Origin: an uncultured Draconibacterium sp.
GTDB taxonomy: Bacteria > Bacteroidota > Bacteroidia > Bacteroidales > Prolixibacteraceae
Length of the DNA stretch: 64,000 nt
Reading direction: 5' to 3'
Assembly (NCBI RefSeq): GCF_913063105.1
Contig: NZ_CAJXYQ010000001.1
Span: 392,495 to 456,494 of the forward strand
Below the pieces are notes generated by a model. That model saw nothing but the letters and a program-made list of their open reading frames with translations. It was not told where the DNA came from and searched no databases. This document shows positions 53,004 through 61,611 of the stretch, piece by piece (positions within the stretch are counted from its first letter, which is position 1; every line of letters starts with the position of its first letter). The position numbers and the translations under genes were made by a program.

Positions 53004-53984
53004 ATGCGCATGATAAAACAATTACAAGCATTATTTCGTCCCGAGCGTTACCACGGCTGGCGGCGCAGCAAACGGTATTTCGAAGGCTGGTACTACAAAG
53101 CCGTTTCGGCCGGCGGGAAGGAGGCTTTTGCTTTTATTCCCGGAATAGCTATGGATGAGCAGGGCGAACAACATGCTTTTATTCAGGTGCTCGATGGAAA
53201 GGCGCAAACAGCTGAATACATTTCCTTTCCGGCCAATATTTTTTCTGCCGCATCCGCTTCTTTTCAAATCCGTATTGGCGATAGCAAATTTACGGGCAAC
53301 AGCATAAAGCTGGCCCTCAACGATTATTCCGGAACGCTGCAGTTTAAAAATACGGTTCCCTGGCCCAACAGGTGGTATTCGCCCGGAATTATGGGGCCTT
53401 ATACTTTTGTTCCTTTTATGGAGTGCTACCACGGTATTGTAAGTATGGATCATGCGCTGGAAGGGACCTTAAAAATTCGGGGCAGATCCATCGATTTTAG
53501 CGGCGGACGCGGTTACATCGAAAAAGACTGGGGGCACTCTTTTCCATCGGCGTATTTCTGGATGCAGTCGAACCACTTTGCGCACCCCGGCATTTCCTTT
53601 AAAGTATCGGTGGCCAAAATTCCCTGGCTGCGGAGTTCGTTTGTGGGCTTTATTGCCGGATTGTATGTTAAGGGCAGTTTATTCGAATTTACCACCTACA
53701 ACGGCACACAACTGTTACGGTCAATGGCCGATAAAAAGCAGGTGAAATTGCTGATGGAAAACAAAAAATACCGCCTCGAAGTAGTGGCACACCGCGATCA
53801 GGCTACCGAACTGGCCTCACCGCTTTCCGGAATAATGGACGGCCGTATCAGCGAAAGCATGACTTCAGCAATTGAAATTACGCTCAGCGATAAAAAAAGC
53901 GGCAACGTCCTTTTTAGCGACACCGGCCGTAATGCTGCCCTCGAAGTGGCGGGGAAAATTGAAGAAATTACGCTTGAAGGATAA
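53004..53984 (+). CDS. Tocopherol cyclase (VTE1)-family protein
   Basis: A 326-residue protein of the tocopherol cyclase family. The opening RYFEGWYYKAVS matches the FEGWY start of plant VTE1, and GRGYIEKDWGHSFPSAYFWMQSNHF is the family-defining block. Plant and cyanobacterial members form the chromanol ring. In bacteria without tocopherol the role is not established, but a related ring closure or lipid-binding role is likely. It is just upstream of the phytol-kinase-like fusion and near a prenyltransferase. The ATG at 53004 is chosen over a TTG at 52986. Confidence 0.85.
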   Translation: MRMIKQLQALFRPERYHGWRRSKRYFEGWYYKAVSAGGKEAFAFIPGIAMDEQGEQHAFIQVLDGKAQTAEYISFPANIFSAASASFQIRIGDSKFTGNSIKLALNDYSGTLQFKNTVPWPNRWYSPGIMGPYTFVPFMECYHGIVSMDHALEGTLKIRGRSIDFSGGRGYIEKDWGHSFPSAYFWMQSNHFAHPGISFKVSVAKIPWLRSSFVGFIAGLYVKGSLFEFTTYNGTQLLRSMADKKQVKLLMENKKYRLEVVAHRDQATELASPLSGIMDGRISESMTSAIEITLSDKKSGNVLFSDTGRNAALEVAGKIEEITLEG

Positions 53985-54031
53985 AAAACTACATGAAGTA
54001 AAACCGCTAACAACAGCATAAAACAAAAACA

Positions 54032-55399
54032 TTGGAAGCCGAAGTAAATGAAATAAATAACACCACCTATCCCTCAGACAGGACATTGGCTTTAACGGTC
54101 AGAAAACTGGTGCACCTGGTAACCGGACTGCTTCTTTTGCTTCTAAGCTACTTTATTGAACGCGATGTTTTGCTGGTACTGATCATTGCCGGTTCCATCA
54201 TTGCGTTTGTCACCTTTCGTTTTAAAAGCTGGCAACTTGTTCATAAAACCGAAAGTAAGAGCCTCGGTACCCTGTTTTATCCGCTGGGGATCCTCCTCTC
54301 GTTTTTACTTTTGCTTGATTTGCCCCTGTATTATTTTCAAACCGCACTTATGGTGTTAACGCTTTCCGATCCGTTGGCCAACCTAAGCGGAAAAATCAAT
54401 ACCGGGAACATCACATTCCGACCAGGAAGCGATAAAAAAAGCCTCTTCGGATTCATGGCTTACTCCCTCTCTAATTTGATAGTGTTGGCGGTTTTTCTGC
54501 CGCAGGCACTGTTTGCCGATGTGTTTTTTGTGCTTGCTGTATTGTTGCTTGCGGCCTGTTTTGAGCTTGTTTCGTGGCGCGGTTCCGATAATTTGTCGAT
54601 TCCCGTCGGACTGGCGCTCTTCTTTATTTTTCAGCACACCCAGCAGCCCGATTTCCTATTTGTTTGCGGGGTACTGATGGTTGTAATTGCAGGTACTTAC
54701 CTGCTGAATAAATTAAAACTGCTCACCCGCAGCGGAAGCCTGGCAGCCGGAGCACTGGGCTTTTATTTAGCGCTTGTTGCCGGATGGAACTGGTTGTTGC
54801 CGGTGGTGTTTTTCTTTGTGAGTTCGGTGGTGTTTACCCGAATAAATCCAATGCGCAGCATGAAGAAAAAACCATCGGGCAGACGAAATAGTTGGCAGGT
54901 ACTGGCCAATATTTTATGGGCACTCCTGAGTTCAATGTTGTTCCTTGCTACAACCAATGAGCGGTTTATTTTCTTTTTTATTGCCAGTGTTGCAGCCGTT
55001 ACAGCCGACACATGGGCAAGCGAGGCCGGTCCGCTTTTTAATAAACAAAGTTTTTCGGTAGCCGACTGGAAAATGTACCGGGCAGGAACAACAGGCGGTA
55101 TTTCTTTTGGCGGAACATTGGCAGCACTGGCAGGGGCTTTCCTCGTTTCCGCCGGAGCGTATTATTTGTTTTTTCACACCTGGAACCCAACAGACATCGG
55201 AATACTTACCCTGGCGGCATTTCTGGCCTGTATTGCCGATACCTTTTTAGGGGCTTTTGTTGAGGAGAAACTCCGGCAATCCGCGTTTTTCAGAAAGCAG
55301 CAAAAACAGGATTCATTTGCGCCCAACGATTTGGTTAACCTGGCCGGATCGTTTACAGCCTGGGTGTTTTACCTTGTGCTGTATGTTCTTGTATCGTAA
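54032..55399 (+). CDS. Fusion of phytol/dolichol-kinase-like and DUF92 (VTE6-like) domains
   Basis: A 455-residue integral membrane protein with about 13 helices. The N-terminal half (about 15-225) resembles phytol kinase VTE5 and CTP-dependent prenol kinases: the RKLVHLVTG motif, DPLANLSGKI and the KKSLFGF segment. The C-terminal half (about 230-455) is DUF92, represented by VTE6, a phytyl-phosphate kinase: SGRRNSWQVLAN, ADTWASEAGPLF, GTTGGISFGGT and ADTFLGAFVEEKL. One chain could thus turn a prenol into its diphosphate. The start is TTG at 54032; no ATG fits, as a stop lies 24 bases upstream. It follows the tocopherol-cyclase homologue by 47 bp. Catalytic roles are inferred from the plant proteins. 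Confidence 0.85.
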   Translation: MEAEVNEINNTTYPSDRTLALTVRKLVHLVTGLLLLLLSYFIERDVLLVLIIAGSIIAFVTFRFKSWQLVHKTESKSLGTLFYPLGILLSFLLLLDLPLYYFQTALMVLTLSDPLANLSGKINTGNITFRPGSDKKSLFGFMAYSLSNLIVLAVFLPQALFADVFFVLAVLLLAACFELVSWRGSDNLSIPVGLALFFIFQHTQQPDFLFVCGVLMVVIAGTYLLNKLKLLTRSGSLAAGALGFYLALVAGWNWLLPVVFFFVSSVVFTRINPMRSMKKKPSGRRNSWQVLANILWALLSSMLFLATTNERFIFFFIASVAAVTADTWASEAGPLFNKQSFSVADWKMYRAGTTGGISFGGTLAALAGAFLVSAGAYYLFFHTWNPTDIGILTLAAFLACIADTFLGAFVEEKLRQSAFFRKQQKQDSFAPNDLVNLAGSFTAWVFYLVLYVLVS

Positions 55400-55481
55400 A
55401 TGTGTTAAAAGAAGCAGCTTAACATTTTACCGTATACGTATGATAAAAACAGACTTTGTTATCCTTCCATTCCGTACTGCA

Positions 55482-56414
55482 TCAATTCAGAAAGTTATAG
55501 AGTACAAACCCAATAATCATTGTCACCGAAAAAACAAGGTGGATCAACACCGTTAATTTGGCACCGGCTTTTAGCTGATCCGGATCAGCGTGGTGTTTCC
55601 AGATGATTCCCGCAGCTTTGGGAAACAGCAAAATATACGGAAGCAACGACAGTAGCAGGGGCCATGTATTGCCCGGATATTGCGTAAACAGCAAAAGGAT
55701 ATTTATAGCCAGCGCCAGCTGCACCACAACATACAAAACCGATGTAAACCGAGTTCCCCTGCGCGAGGCAACACCGTGTTTTCCTCCTTTCCGGTCAGCC
55801 TCCAGGTCAATCATTTGTCCCACCAGTAAAATTGATGAAGTGCTGAGACCGGTGGTGGGCAGCAACCAGGGCAGCTGCGAATGAAAGACCATGTTCTGAC
55901 TTACTGCCGCTATAAGAATCGCCATGGGGCCAAAAGCCAGCCACACCGACACCTCACCCCAGCCGCGGTAAGCAAGTTTGGCAGGCGGTGCCGTATAATA
56001 TTTGCTAAAAAATGCCGAAACAAGAAACAGCACCCACAGCAGTACTCGCAATTCCTTATTGATCAGAAAAGTGAGAGCAATGGTTCCCCCAAAAGCAACA
56101 ACCAGGCCGGTGCGTGCCAAAAAATACATCTTCCCCATCAGCTCCGGATGGTCGAGCAATACGCCCGAACCACCACTCGATTCGTTGCGGTGTTCATTCA
56201 CTTTGTCGGTGCCCTGCAGCGTATCGTAAATATCGTTATACACATTGGTGGCCACGTGCAAACCCACCCCAATAAGCAATACAACAATAAAATTCAACAC
56301 ATCAAAACTTTCTTTTACGCCGGCACTCCACAAAGTTCCAATTACAATGGGGGCAATAATACTACTCAGAAATGGCGCACGAATCATTTTTAAAATACCG
56401 GGATTATCGTTCAT
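55482..56414 (-). CDS. UbiA/MenA-family prenyltransferase
   Basis: A 310-residue membrane prenyltransferase with eight or nine helices. Both aspartate-rich motifs are present: NVYNDIYD (residues about 59-66) and DLEADRKGGK (about 200-210). It is closest to the MenA-type enzymes that attach a prenyl group to 1,4-dihydroxy-2-naphthoate, but homogentisate-type activity cannot be excluded. The ATG at 56414 (MNDNPGILKMIRAP) is chosen; the longer frame to 56504 begins with unrelated sequence. It converges on the prenol-kinase fusion gene, 83 bp between stops. Confidence 0.85.
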   Translation of the reverse strand: MNDNPGILKMIRAPFLSSIIAPIVIGTLWSAGVKESFDVLNFIVVLLIGVGLHVATNVYNDIYDTLQGTDKVNEHRNESSGGSGVLLDHPELMGKMYFLARTGLVVAFGGTIALTFLINKELRVLLWVLFLVSAFFSKYYTAPPAKLAYRGWGEVSVWLAFGPMAILIAAVSQNMVFHSQLPWLLPTTGLSTSSILLVGQMIDLEADRKGGKHGVASRRGTRFTSVLYVVVQLALAINILLLFTQYPGNTWPLLLSLLPYILLFPKAAGIIWKHHADPDQLKAGAKLTVLIHLVFSVTMIIGFVLYNFLN

Positions 56415-56531
56415 GTTTTTTGTTTTAGGTTCGCTAAAGTTACGTTCAATGTGCTGTAAATTACAAAGAAAATTGGCAAATGCCGAAGATTCAATGCTTG
56501 TCATTGCAAGCCACCTGGATTTCTCTTACTA

Positions 56532-56799
56532 CCCCTCGTTTGCAACAAGGGGCAGAGCGGTGGGGTATAGCTACACCACCTCCCCACTGATTGCGTTGCA
56601 CTCCATCAGCGTTACTCCTCCTGGCAGGAGGAGAAATGTTTGAATTCCAATTCAATTTCCGGGATACCAAATGAAGCCTGCAGCACGAACATTTCCCCTC
56701 CATAAAATCAGATATTCCATATTGTTTCCCCCATTAGGGGGAAATGTCAGGGTAAGGCACTGGCGCTGGCCGACAAAGGGGGCCAGGAGGGGGTACCGC
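56532..56799. repeat. Composite palindromic repeat, copy B
   Basis: Order: a solo module-3 palindrome (56532-56552; arms CCCCTCGTT and AACAAGGGG), module 1 (56558-56637) and module 2 (56674-56799). In the module-2 hairpin TTTCCCCC/GGGGGAAA the loop is ATTA, against ATTT in copies A and C, so the visible change falls in the loop. It lies between the divergent prenyltransferase and NAD(P)-binding genes. Confidence 0.8.
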
Positions 56800-56910
56800 A
56801 ATACCAAAGCAACCTTCCCATACCCCCCTTTCGTCGATCAGCTGCTCGTGTAGGTCGTATTTATTTGTCGATCCAACTCAAAATGTTCTACCTTACAAAG
56901 CAAAGAAGAA

Positions 56911-57645
56911 ATGATGAACATTTTAATAGTTGGGGCAAGCGGAGCAACAGGCCGCTTGCTGGTAAAAGATTTATTGGATCGCGGAGAAAAAGTAACAGCC
57001 GTTGTGCGGTCAACAGAAAAACTGAACACGCTACTGCACGCTACGAACCTTAAAGTAGTTGAAGCCCCGGTGCTGGAGCTTAGCGATAACACAATGGCCG
57101 AATTGGTTCGCGACTGCGATGCTGTAGTTTCATGTCTGGGGCACAACATGAGCTTTAAAGGTATGTACGGAAAGCCGCGCCGCCTGGTAACAGATGCAAC
57201 TCGCCGGTTGTGTGCAGCCATCGGGGTGAATAAACCACAAAAACCGGTGAAGTTTATATTGATGAATACCTCCGGCAACCAGAACCGCGATCTGAACGAG
57301 CCCCTTGTTTCGGCTGAAAAAATCGCGATTGCTCTGCTACAAATACTGGTGCCTCCTTTTACCGATAATATAGAGGCAGCAGAATACCTCCGCACGCAAA
57401 TCGGGCAGCACCATTCCTTAATTGAATGGGCAGCAGTACGCCCCGACAGCCTGATCGATGAGGACAGTGTGAGCCCCTACGAGATTCATCCTTCGCCCAT
57501 ACGAAGTGCTGTTTTAAATCCCGGAAAAGTAAGCCGCATAAACGTAGCCCGCTTTATGGCCGAACTAATATGCAACAACGACACCTGGAAACGCTGGAAA
57601 GGACAAATGCCGCTTATCTACAACCGCGAAACAGCAGAAAAGTAG
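56911..57645 (+). CDS. NAD(P)H-binding SDR-like (NmrA type) protein
   Basis: A 244-residue atypical short-chain dehydrogenase. The N-terminal glycine motif ILIVGASGATGRLL binds the dinucleotide. VVSCLGHN follows, with the region near residue 115 (FILMNTSGNQ) in place of the catalytic Tyr-Lys set. The C-terminal half reads EWAAVRPDSLIDEDSVSPYE. Members act as reductases, isomerases or redox-sensing proteins. It lies between repeat copies B and D, next to the prenyltransferase. Any link to prenylquinone formation is a guess. Confidence 0.82.
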   Translation: MMNILIVGASGATGRLLVKDLLDRGEKVTAVVRSTEKLNTLLHATNLKVVEAPVLELSDNTMAELVRDCDAVVSCLGHNMSFKGMYGKPRRLVTDATRRLCAAIGVNKPQKPVKFILMNTSGNQNRDLNEPLVSAEKIAIALLQILVPPFTDNIEAAEYLRTQIGQHHSLIEWAAVRPDSLIDEDSVSPYEIHPSPIRSAVLNPGKVSRINVARFMAELICNNDTWKRWKGQMPLIYNRETAEK

Positions 57646-57711
57646 CCCGGTTTTTCGTTTGCCTTTTTCATCGCTACCGCGCGAATCCTTTCGCGTGGTT
57701 TAACCTTACTA

Positions 57712-57848
57712 CCCCTCGTTTGCAACGAGGGGGGCAGGCGTTCAGTCGAGTGTATCGACAAATAGGAATCATGGAAAATAACTGTTTCCAACTCTTTAGG
57801 ACGGCGTTAAAAACGACAAAAAGTTCACCCCTCCATACAAACAAGGGG
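57712..57848. repeat. 137-bp inverted-repeat-bounded element, copy D
   Basis: The left end carries arms CCCCTCGTT and AACGAGGGG around TGC (57712-57732). The right end (57828-57848) is a decayed inverse of it. Inside lie two further hairpins related to GTCGAT/ATCGAC and GTCGTT/AACGAC. The total length of 137 bp equals that of the intact element at 63767-63903, with internal similarity throughout (CAGGCGTTCAGTCGA, TGTATCGACAAATA, TTTAGGACG, ACGACAAAAAGTT). No transposase is nearby. Confidence 0.85.
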
Positions 57849-57970
57849 CAGAGAAGAGTCGGATAGTTCTGTTTAAGGGATATTTCTGTAAACATTTGAT
57901 GCCGCAGGCATCTGTCTTCCGGCTTTCTTCCTAACTTTAATCCTTAATCGATCATCCTTAATCTTTTAAA

Positions 57971-58075
57971 ATGGATGTACACAACAAAATAACCCGCTCG
58001 TATAATATGAGTTGCATTAAGGGGGAGGATATCTGGCCCAAGGTGGCCATTGTTACTCATAGTCCGTTGACTTAA
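57971..58075 (+). pseudogene. vsr: Remnant of a Vsr-type mismatch endonuclease gene
   Basis: A 34-codon frame beginning MDVHNKITRSYNMSCIKGED, which matches the conserved start of Bacteroidota Vsr proteins (MDVH...RSxNMSxIKGKDTKPE). After about residue 21 the similarity is lost (WPKVAIVTHSPLT) and a stop follows. A full Vsr has about 140 residues, and the fold and metal-binding residues (later in the protein) are absent, so it cannot function. Vsr genes usually accompany DNA cytosine methyltransferases, and none is seen in the window. The stop codon directly abuts an ATG of the next frame. Confidence 0.72.
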
Positions 58076-58102
58076 ATGATAATCACCGATATCTTTACTT
58101 CT

Positions 58103-58396
58103 ATGAAAATTTATGTATCAATCGAATTCGTAGAAGAGGAAATAGAAAGTTTCGATTTACCCGAATTTTATCTCAACGAAGCTCTTACGCCATGGGACAA
58201 AATTGAAATTCATCCTATTGTTGAAATTGAAAGTGGTGTTTGCGAGATAATTTATGAAGAGAAAGAGTCCTTTTGGGGTGTCTATTTGCACCAAATTGAA
58301 GGTGGTTTAAAATGTGTGGCTGATGTGAAAAGTAAAATCGAGGCAGATATGCTGGCTGAACTTATTTTTAGATGCTCAAATTCTAGGGTTCATTAG
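58103..58396 (+). CDS. Hypothetical acidic protein
   Basis: A 97-residue, acidic, probably cytosolic protein (KIYVSIEFVEEEIESFDLPEF), no known family. Another ATG at 58076 (106 residues) directly follows the Vsr remnant stop; the downstream ATG gives the cleaner N-terminus. It stands between the remnant and the helicase and has its own reading direction in common with them. It might be a small accessory part of the defence locus or unrelated. Confidence 0.5.
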   Translation: MKIYVSIEFVEEEIESFDLPEFYLNEALTPWDKIEIHPIVEIESGVCEIIYEEKESFWGVYLHQIEGGLKCVADVKSKIEADMLAELIFRCSNSRVH

Positions 58397-58410
58397 TTTT
58401 AAAAATATTT

Positions 58411-58438
58411 TTGATTTGAACATAATCGATTAAATTTG
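58411..58438 (+). promoter_or_regulatory. Promoter of the helicase-HNH operon
   Basis: TTG at 58411-58413 and TAAATTTG (TAnnTTTG) at 58431-58438, 17 bp apart; the helicase ATG is 23 bp further on. This is one of the better -33/-7 pairs in the window. Confidence 0.55.
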
Positions 58439-58461
58439 GATAATTAATTTGAAAAAACACC

Positions 58462-61400
58462 ATGACTAGTCTTGGCCTCTACGAACAACTCATAAACAAG
58501 CTGATTGATTCCAAATTGAATGAGCTTGATAAAAATGAATTTCACATTAAAGAGACAAAAGTTGATAAGAGTGAAGCATCCAAAGTTTTATCACATTATT
58601 TAATTGAAAGAATACAGTTTGCTTTGAGTTTAATTTCAGGAGATGATAGTATTGAGAAGCAAATTGAAATTTCAAATAAGATTATCAGGCTTCTAAGAAC
58701 AGAGCTTAATAATGAAGAATTTGATAATGATTTGATTTTAACAGAAGCAAAAATTCTTACGGCAATTTTCTCAAAAATTGATCCGCGTTTCTCGAACTTT
58801 GATAAATATCTAAAAGAAATTACACCTTACACTAGGCTTTCTCAAAGCGAATTATTTACTGGAAATAATGCAGGTGTTTCACTTGAAAGTGAAATTAAGA
58901 AGGAAATACTTTCTTCTGATAGAGTAAGTTTCCTTGTTTCGTTTATAAAGTGGACAGGTATAAGGATATTTGAAAAAGAACTCCTTGAATTTACCGAAAG
59001 AGGCGGAGAATTAAAGATAATAACGACCTCGTACATGGGAGCTACCGACTTAAAAGCAGTTGAGTTTTTATCGGGATTAAAAAATACAGAAATAAAGGTT
59101 TCGTATAATACGGATAATGAGCGTTTGCATGCAAAAGCATATTTGTTTTATCGAAATACAGGATTTCATACAGGTTACATCGGTTCTTCTAATATATCGC
59201 GTTCTGCATTAACAAACGGGTTAGAATGGAACATGAAAGTTACCACAAAAGAAGTAGGTCATATCATTGATAAATTCCAAAAGACATTTGACACTTACTG
59301 GCAAGACAAAGAGTTTGAATCTTTTGATAATTCTGGGCATAAAGAGAAGTTAAGAGTAGCTTTGAGAAGAGAAAGAAGAGGAACGAATAATAGCATTTCT
59401 GCCCATTTTGATATAAAGCCATTCCCGTATCAAGAAGAAATTTTAGAAAAGCTTGAAGCTGAACGATTGGTGCATAATCGTTTTAAAAACCTAGTGGTAG
59501 CAGCAACCGGAACTGGTAAAACAGTTATTTCAGCTTTTGATTACAAGAAATTTAAGCGACAGAATTCAAATTCAAAATTATTATTTGTAGCTCACCGGAA
59601 AGAGATACTTCAGCAAGCACAAGCAACATTTCAAGGAGTTTTAAGAGATAATAATTTTGGGGAATTATGGGTTGATGGCCTTGAACCAGAAAAATATGAT
59701 TTTCTATTTGCTTCCGTCCAAACATTGAATAACAGAATGGACTCCCTTCAACTTTCATCAAATTATTACGATTATATAATAATTGATGAAGTTCATCATA
59801 TCGCAGCATCCAGCTATCGTTCTATTCTTAAACACTTCAATCCTAAAATTCTTTTAGGATTAACAGCAACTCCAGAAAGAATGGACAATGAAGATATCTT
59901 AAAAGATTTTTCAGATGTTATTGCTGCGGAAATTAGATTACCACAAGCTTTAAATCGTAAATTACTTTGCCCTTTTCAGTATTTTGGAATTACTGATAGT
60001 ATTGATTTGTCAAATGTTTCGTGGCAAAATGGGAGATATTTGCCAAGTGAATTAACAAAGCTATATACTCAAAATGATAAACGAGTTGGAGAAATACTTT
60101 CAAATCTTGAAAAATACATAACTGATATAAACGATGTAAGGGCGCTTGGGTTCTGTGTAACTCAGGCACATGCACAGTATATGGCCGAAAAATTTACTTT
60201 AGCCGGTCTGAAAGCCGATTACTTAGTTAGTTCAAGAAATGCGGATCGGGAAGAATTAAGAATAAAATTACTGGAAAAGAAAATCAATTATTTATTTGTA
60301 GTAGATATATTTAATGAAGGCGTAGATATCCCGGAAATTGATACTGTGTTATTTTTACGCCCGACAGAAAGCTTAACTGTTTTTCTTCAGCAGTTAGGAA
60401 GAGGTTTACGCTTAGCTGATAATAAAGATTGTTTAACTGTTCTTGATTTTGTTGGCAACTCGAGGCCAGAATATGATTATGAAGGAAAATTCAGAGCTTT
60501 GGTAGGGAAAACTAATACTTCCATAAAAAAAGAAATTGGAGACGATTTCCCTCATTTACCTCTTGGTTGCTCAATCGTTTTGGAAAAACAAGCGAAAGAC
60601 TTTATCCTCCAAAATATTATTAATGCGACTTCAATTAATAGAAATAAGCTACTTGCAAAAATCCGTAATTATCAGCATCAAACTTCTTTACCATTAACTC
60701 TTAAGAATTTTACAAACCTGTACCATATTCCCTTACAATTAATCTACAAAAGAGACAATTGGAAAAGGTTGTGCGCAGAAGCAGGCCAGATCGAAAATTA
60801 TTCTGATGAAAATGAAAAAGAAATTTGTAGAGCAATTAACAAAAAATGGCTTTCATGTAACTCAAACTCTTACTTTCAATTTATTTTGACTTTGGCGAAA
60901 AAAGGATTCAAAGTTGATTTGAATGCTCTTAATGAAGAACAAAAGTTGATGTGTTTGATGTTGCATTATGATGTTTGGCAGACTGCTGGTGGTTTTTCTT
61001 CATTAGAGGAAAGCATCCGAGCAATAGGAAAGAATGAAGTATTAGTCGAAGAAATTATTGAGATTATAGAATTATTAATTGACAAAATCGATTTCTTAGA
61101 AAGTGATATCAAACTTCCATATTCGCAACCATTAAAACTTCATAGCCGATATACCCGTGAACAGATTCTGACAGCGTTCGGACATAGTACATTTGAAAAA
61201 AAATCAACTAATCGAGAGGGAAATGCTGATAACAAGAAATTGAATACTGATGTTTTATTCATTGACTTAATTAAGTCAGAAAAAGACTTTTCTCCATCGA
61301 CATTATATGAAGATTATGCCATTAGTGAAACACTTTTTCATTGGCAGTCTCAAAATGCTTCAAGACCAGATAGGGGAAAAGGATTAGGCTATATTCGTCA

Positions 61401-61602
61401 CCTTGAAACTGGGAAAATAATTTTATTGTTTGTCAGGGAAAGAAAGAACGATGAATTTGGAAATACAATGGGATATGTATTCTTAGGTGAAGGAAAAATA
61501 ACTGAGTATTCAGGGGCAAAACCTATGAACATAAAATGGGCATTAGAAGAACCGATGCCTCCATATTTATGGAAACAATCGGCAAAAATGGCGGTAGGTT
61601 AA
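58462..61602 (+). CDS. PLD-nuclease/SF2-helicase/DUF3427 protein, likely restriction or defence enzyme
   Basis: A 1046-residue multidomain protein. N-terminal region (1-125) unassigned. A phospholipase D-like nuclease domain follows (about 140-275), with HAKAYLF, the GSSNIS asparagine and the later Glu of GLEWN, the H-K-N-E set of BfiI-type restriction nucleases rather than a strict HKD. The SF2 helicase core has Walker A TGTGKT (residue about 350), DEVHH box (about 442) and motif VI QQLGRGLRL (about 643). The C-terminal DUF3427 region (about 890-1046) reads HSRYTREQILTAFGHSTFE and LYEDYAISETLFHWQSQN. The HNH gene starts 10 bp later. Base composition is visibly lower in GC than the prenyl cluster before it: one 60-base line has 16 GC against 31. 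Confidence 0.88.
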   Translation: MTSLGLYEQLINKLIDSKLNELDKNEFHIKETKVDKSEASKVLSHYLIERIQFALSLISGDDSIEKQIEISNKIIRLLRTELNNEEFDNDLILTEAKILTAIFSKIDPRFSNFDKYLKEITPYTRLSQSELFTGNNAGVSLESEIKKEILSSDRVSFLVSFIKWTGIRIFEKELLEFTERGGELKIITTSYMGATDLKAVEFLSGLKNTEIKVSYNTDNERLHAKAYLFYRNTGFHTGYIGSSNISRSALTNGLEWNMKVTTKEVGHIIDKFQKTFDTYWQDKEFESFDNSGHKEKLRVALRRERRGTNNSISAHFDIKPFPYQEEILEKLEAERLVHNRFKNLVVAATGTGKTVISAFDYKKFKRQNSNSKLLFVAHRKEILQQAQATFQGVLRDNNFGELWVDGLEPEKYDFLFASVQTLNNRMDSLQLSSNYYDYIIIDEVHHIAASSYRSILKHFNPKILLGLTATPERMDNEDILKDFSDVIAAEIRLPQALNRKLLCPFQYFGITDSIDLSNVSWQNGRYLPSELTKLYTQNDKRVGEILSNLEKYITDINDVRALGFCVTQAHAQYMAEKFTLAGLKADYLVSSRNADREELRIKLLEKKINYLFVVDIFNEGVDIPEIDTVLFLRPTESLTVFLQQLGRGLRLADNKDCLTVLDFVGNSRPEYDYEGKFRALVGKTNTSIKKEIGDDFPHLPLGCSIVLEKQAKDFILQNIINATSINRNKLLAKIRNYQHQTSLPLTLKNFTNLYHIPLQLIYKRDNWKRLCAEAGQIENYSDENEKEICRAINKKWLSCNSNSYFQFILTLAKKGFKVDLNALNEEQKLMCLMLHYDVWQTAGGFSSLEESIRAIGKNEVLVEEIIEIIELLIDKIDFLESDIKLPYSQPLKLHSRYTREQILTAFGHSTFEKKSTNREGNADNKKLNTDVLFIDLIKSEKDFSPSTLYEDYAISETLFHWQSQNASRPDRGKGLGYIRHLETGKIILLFVRERKNDEFGNTMGYVFLGEGKITEYSGAKPMNIKWALEEPMPPYLWKQSAKMAVG

Positions 61603-61611
61603 TTATCAATT

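Noticed and set aside
53004..55399. The prenol-kinase/DUF92 fusion as a plain phosphatidate cytidylyltransferase
   Set aside because: The RKLVHLVTG start and the following DUF92 half fit the VTE5/VTE6 group better than CdsA, which has a different C-terminal signature.
58076..58396. The acidic small protein as a read-through part of Vsr
   Set aside because: Its sequence has no Vsr features, and a stop codon separates the two frames. Sharing a junction (TAA next to ATG) is noted but is not evidence for one gene.
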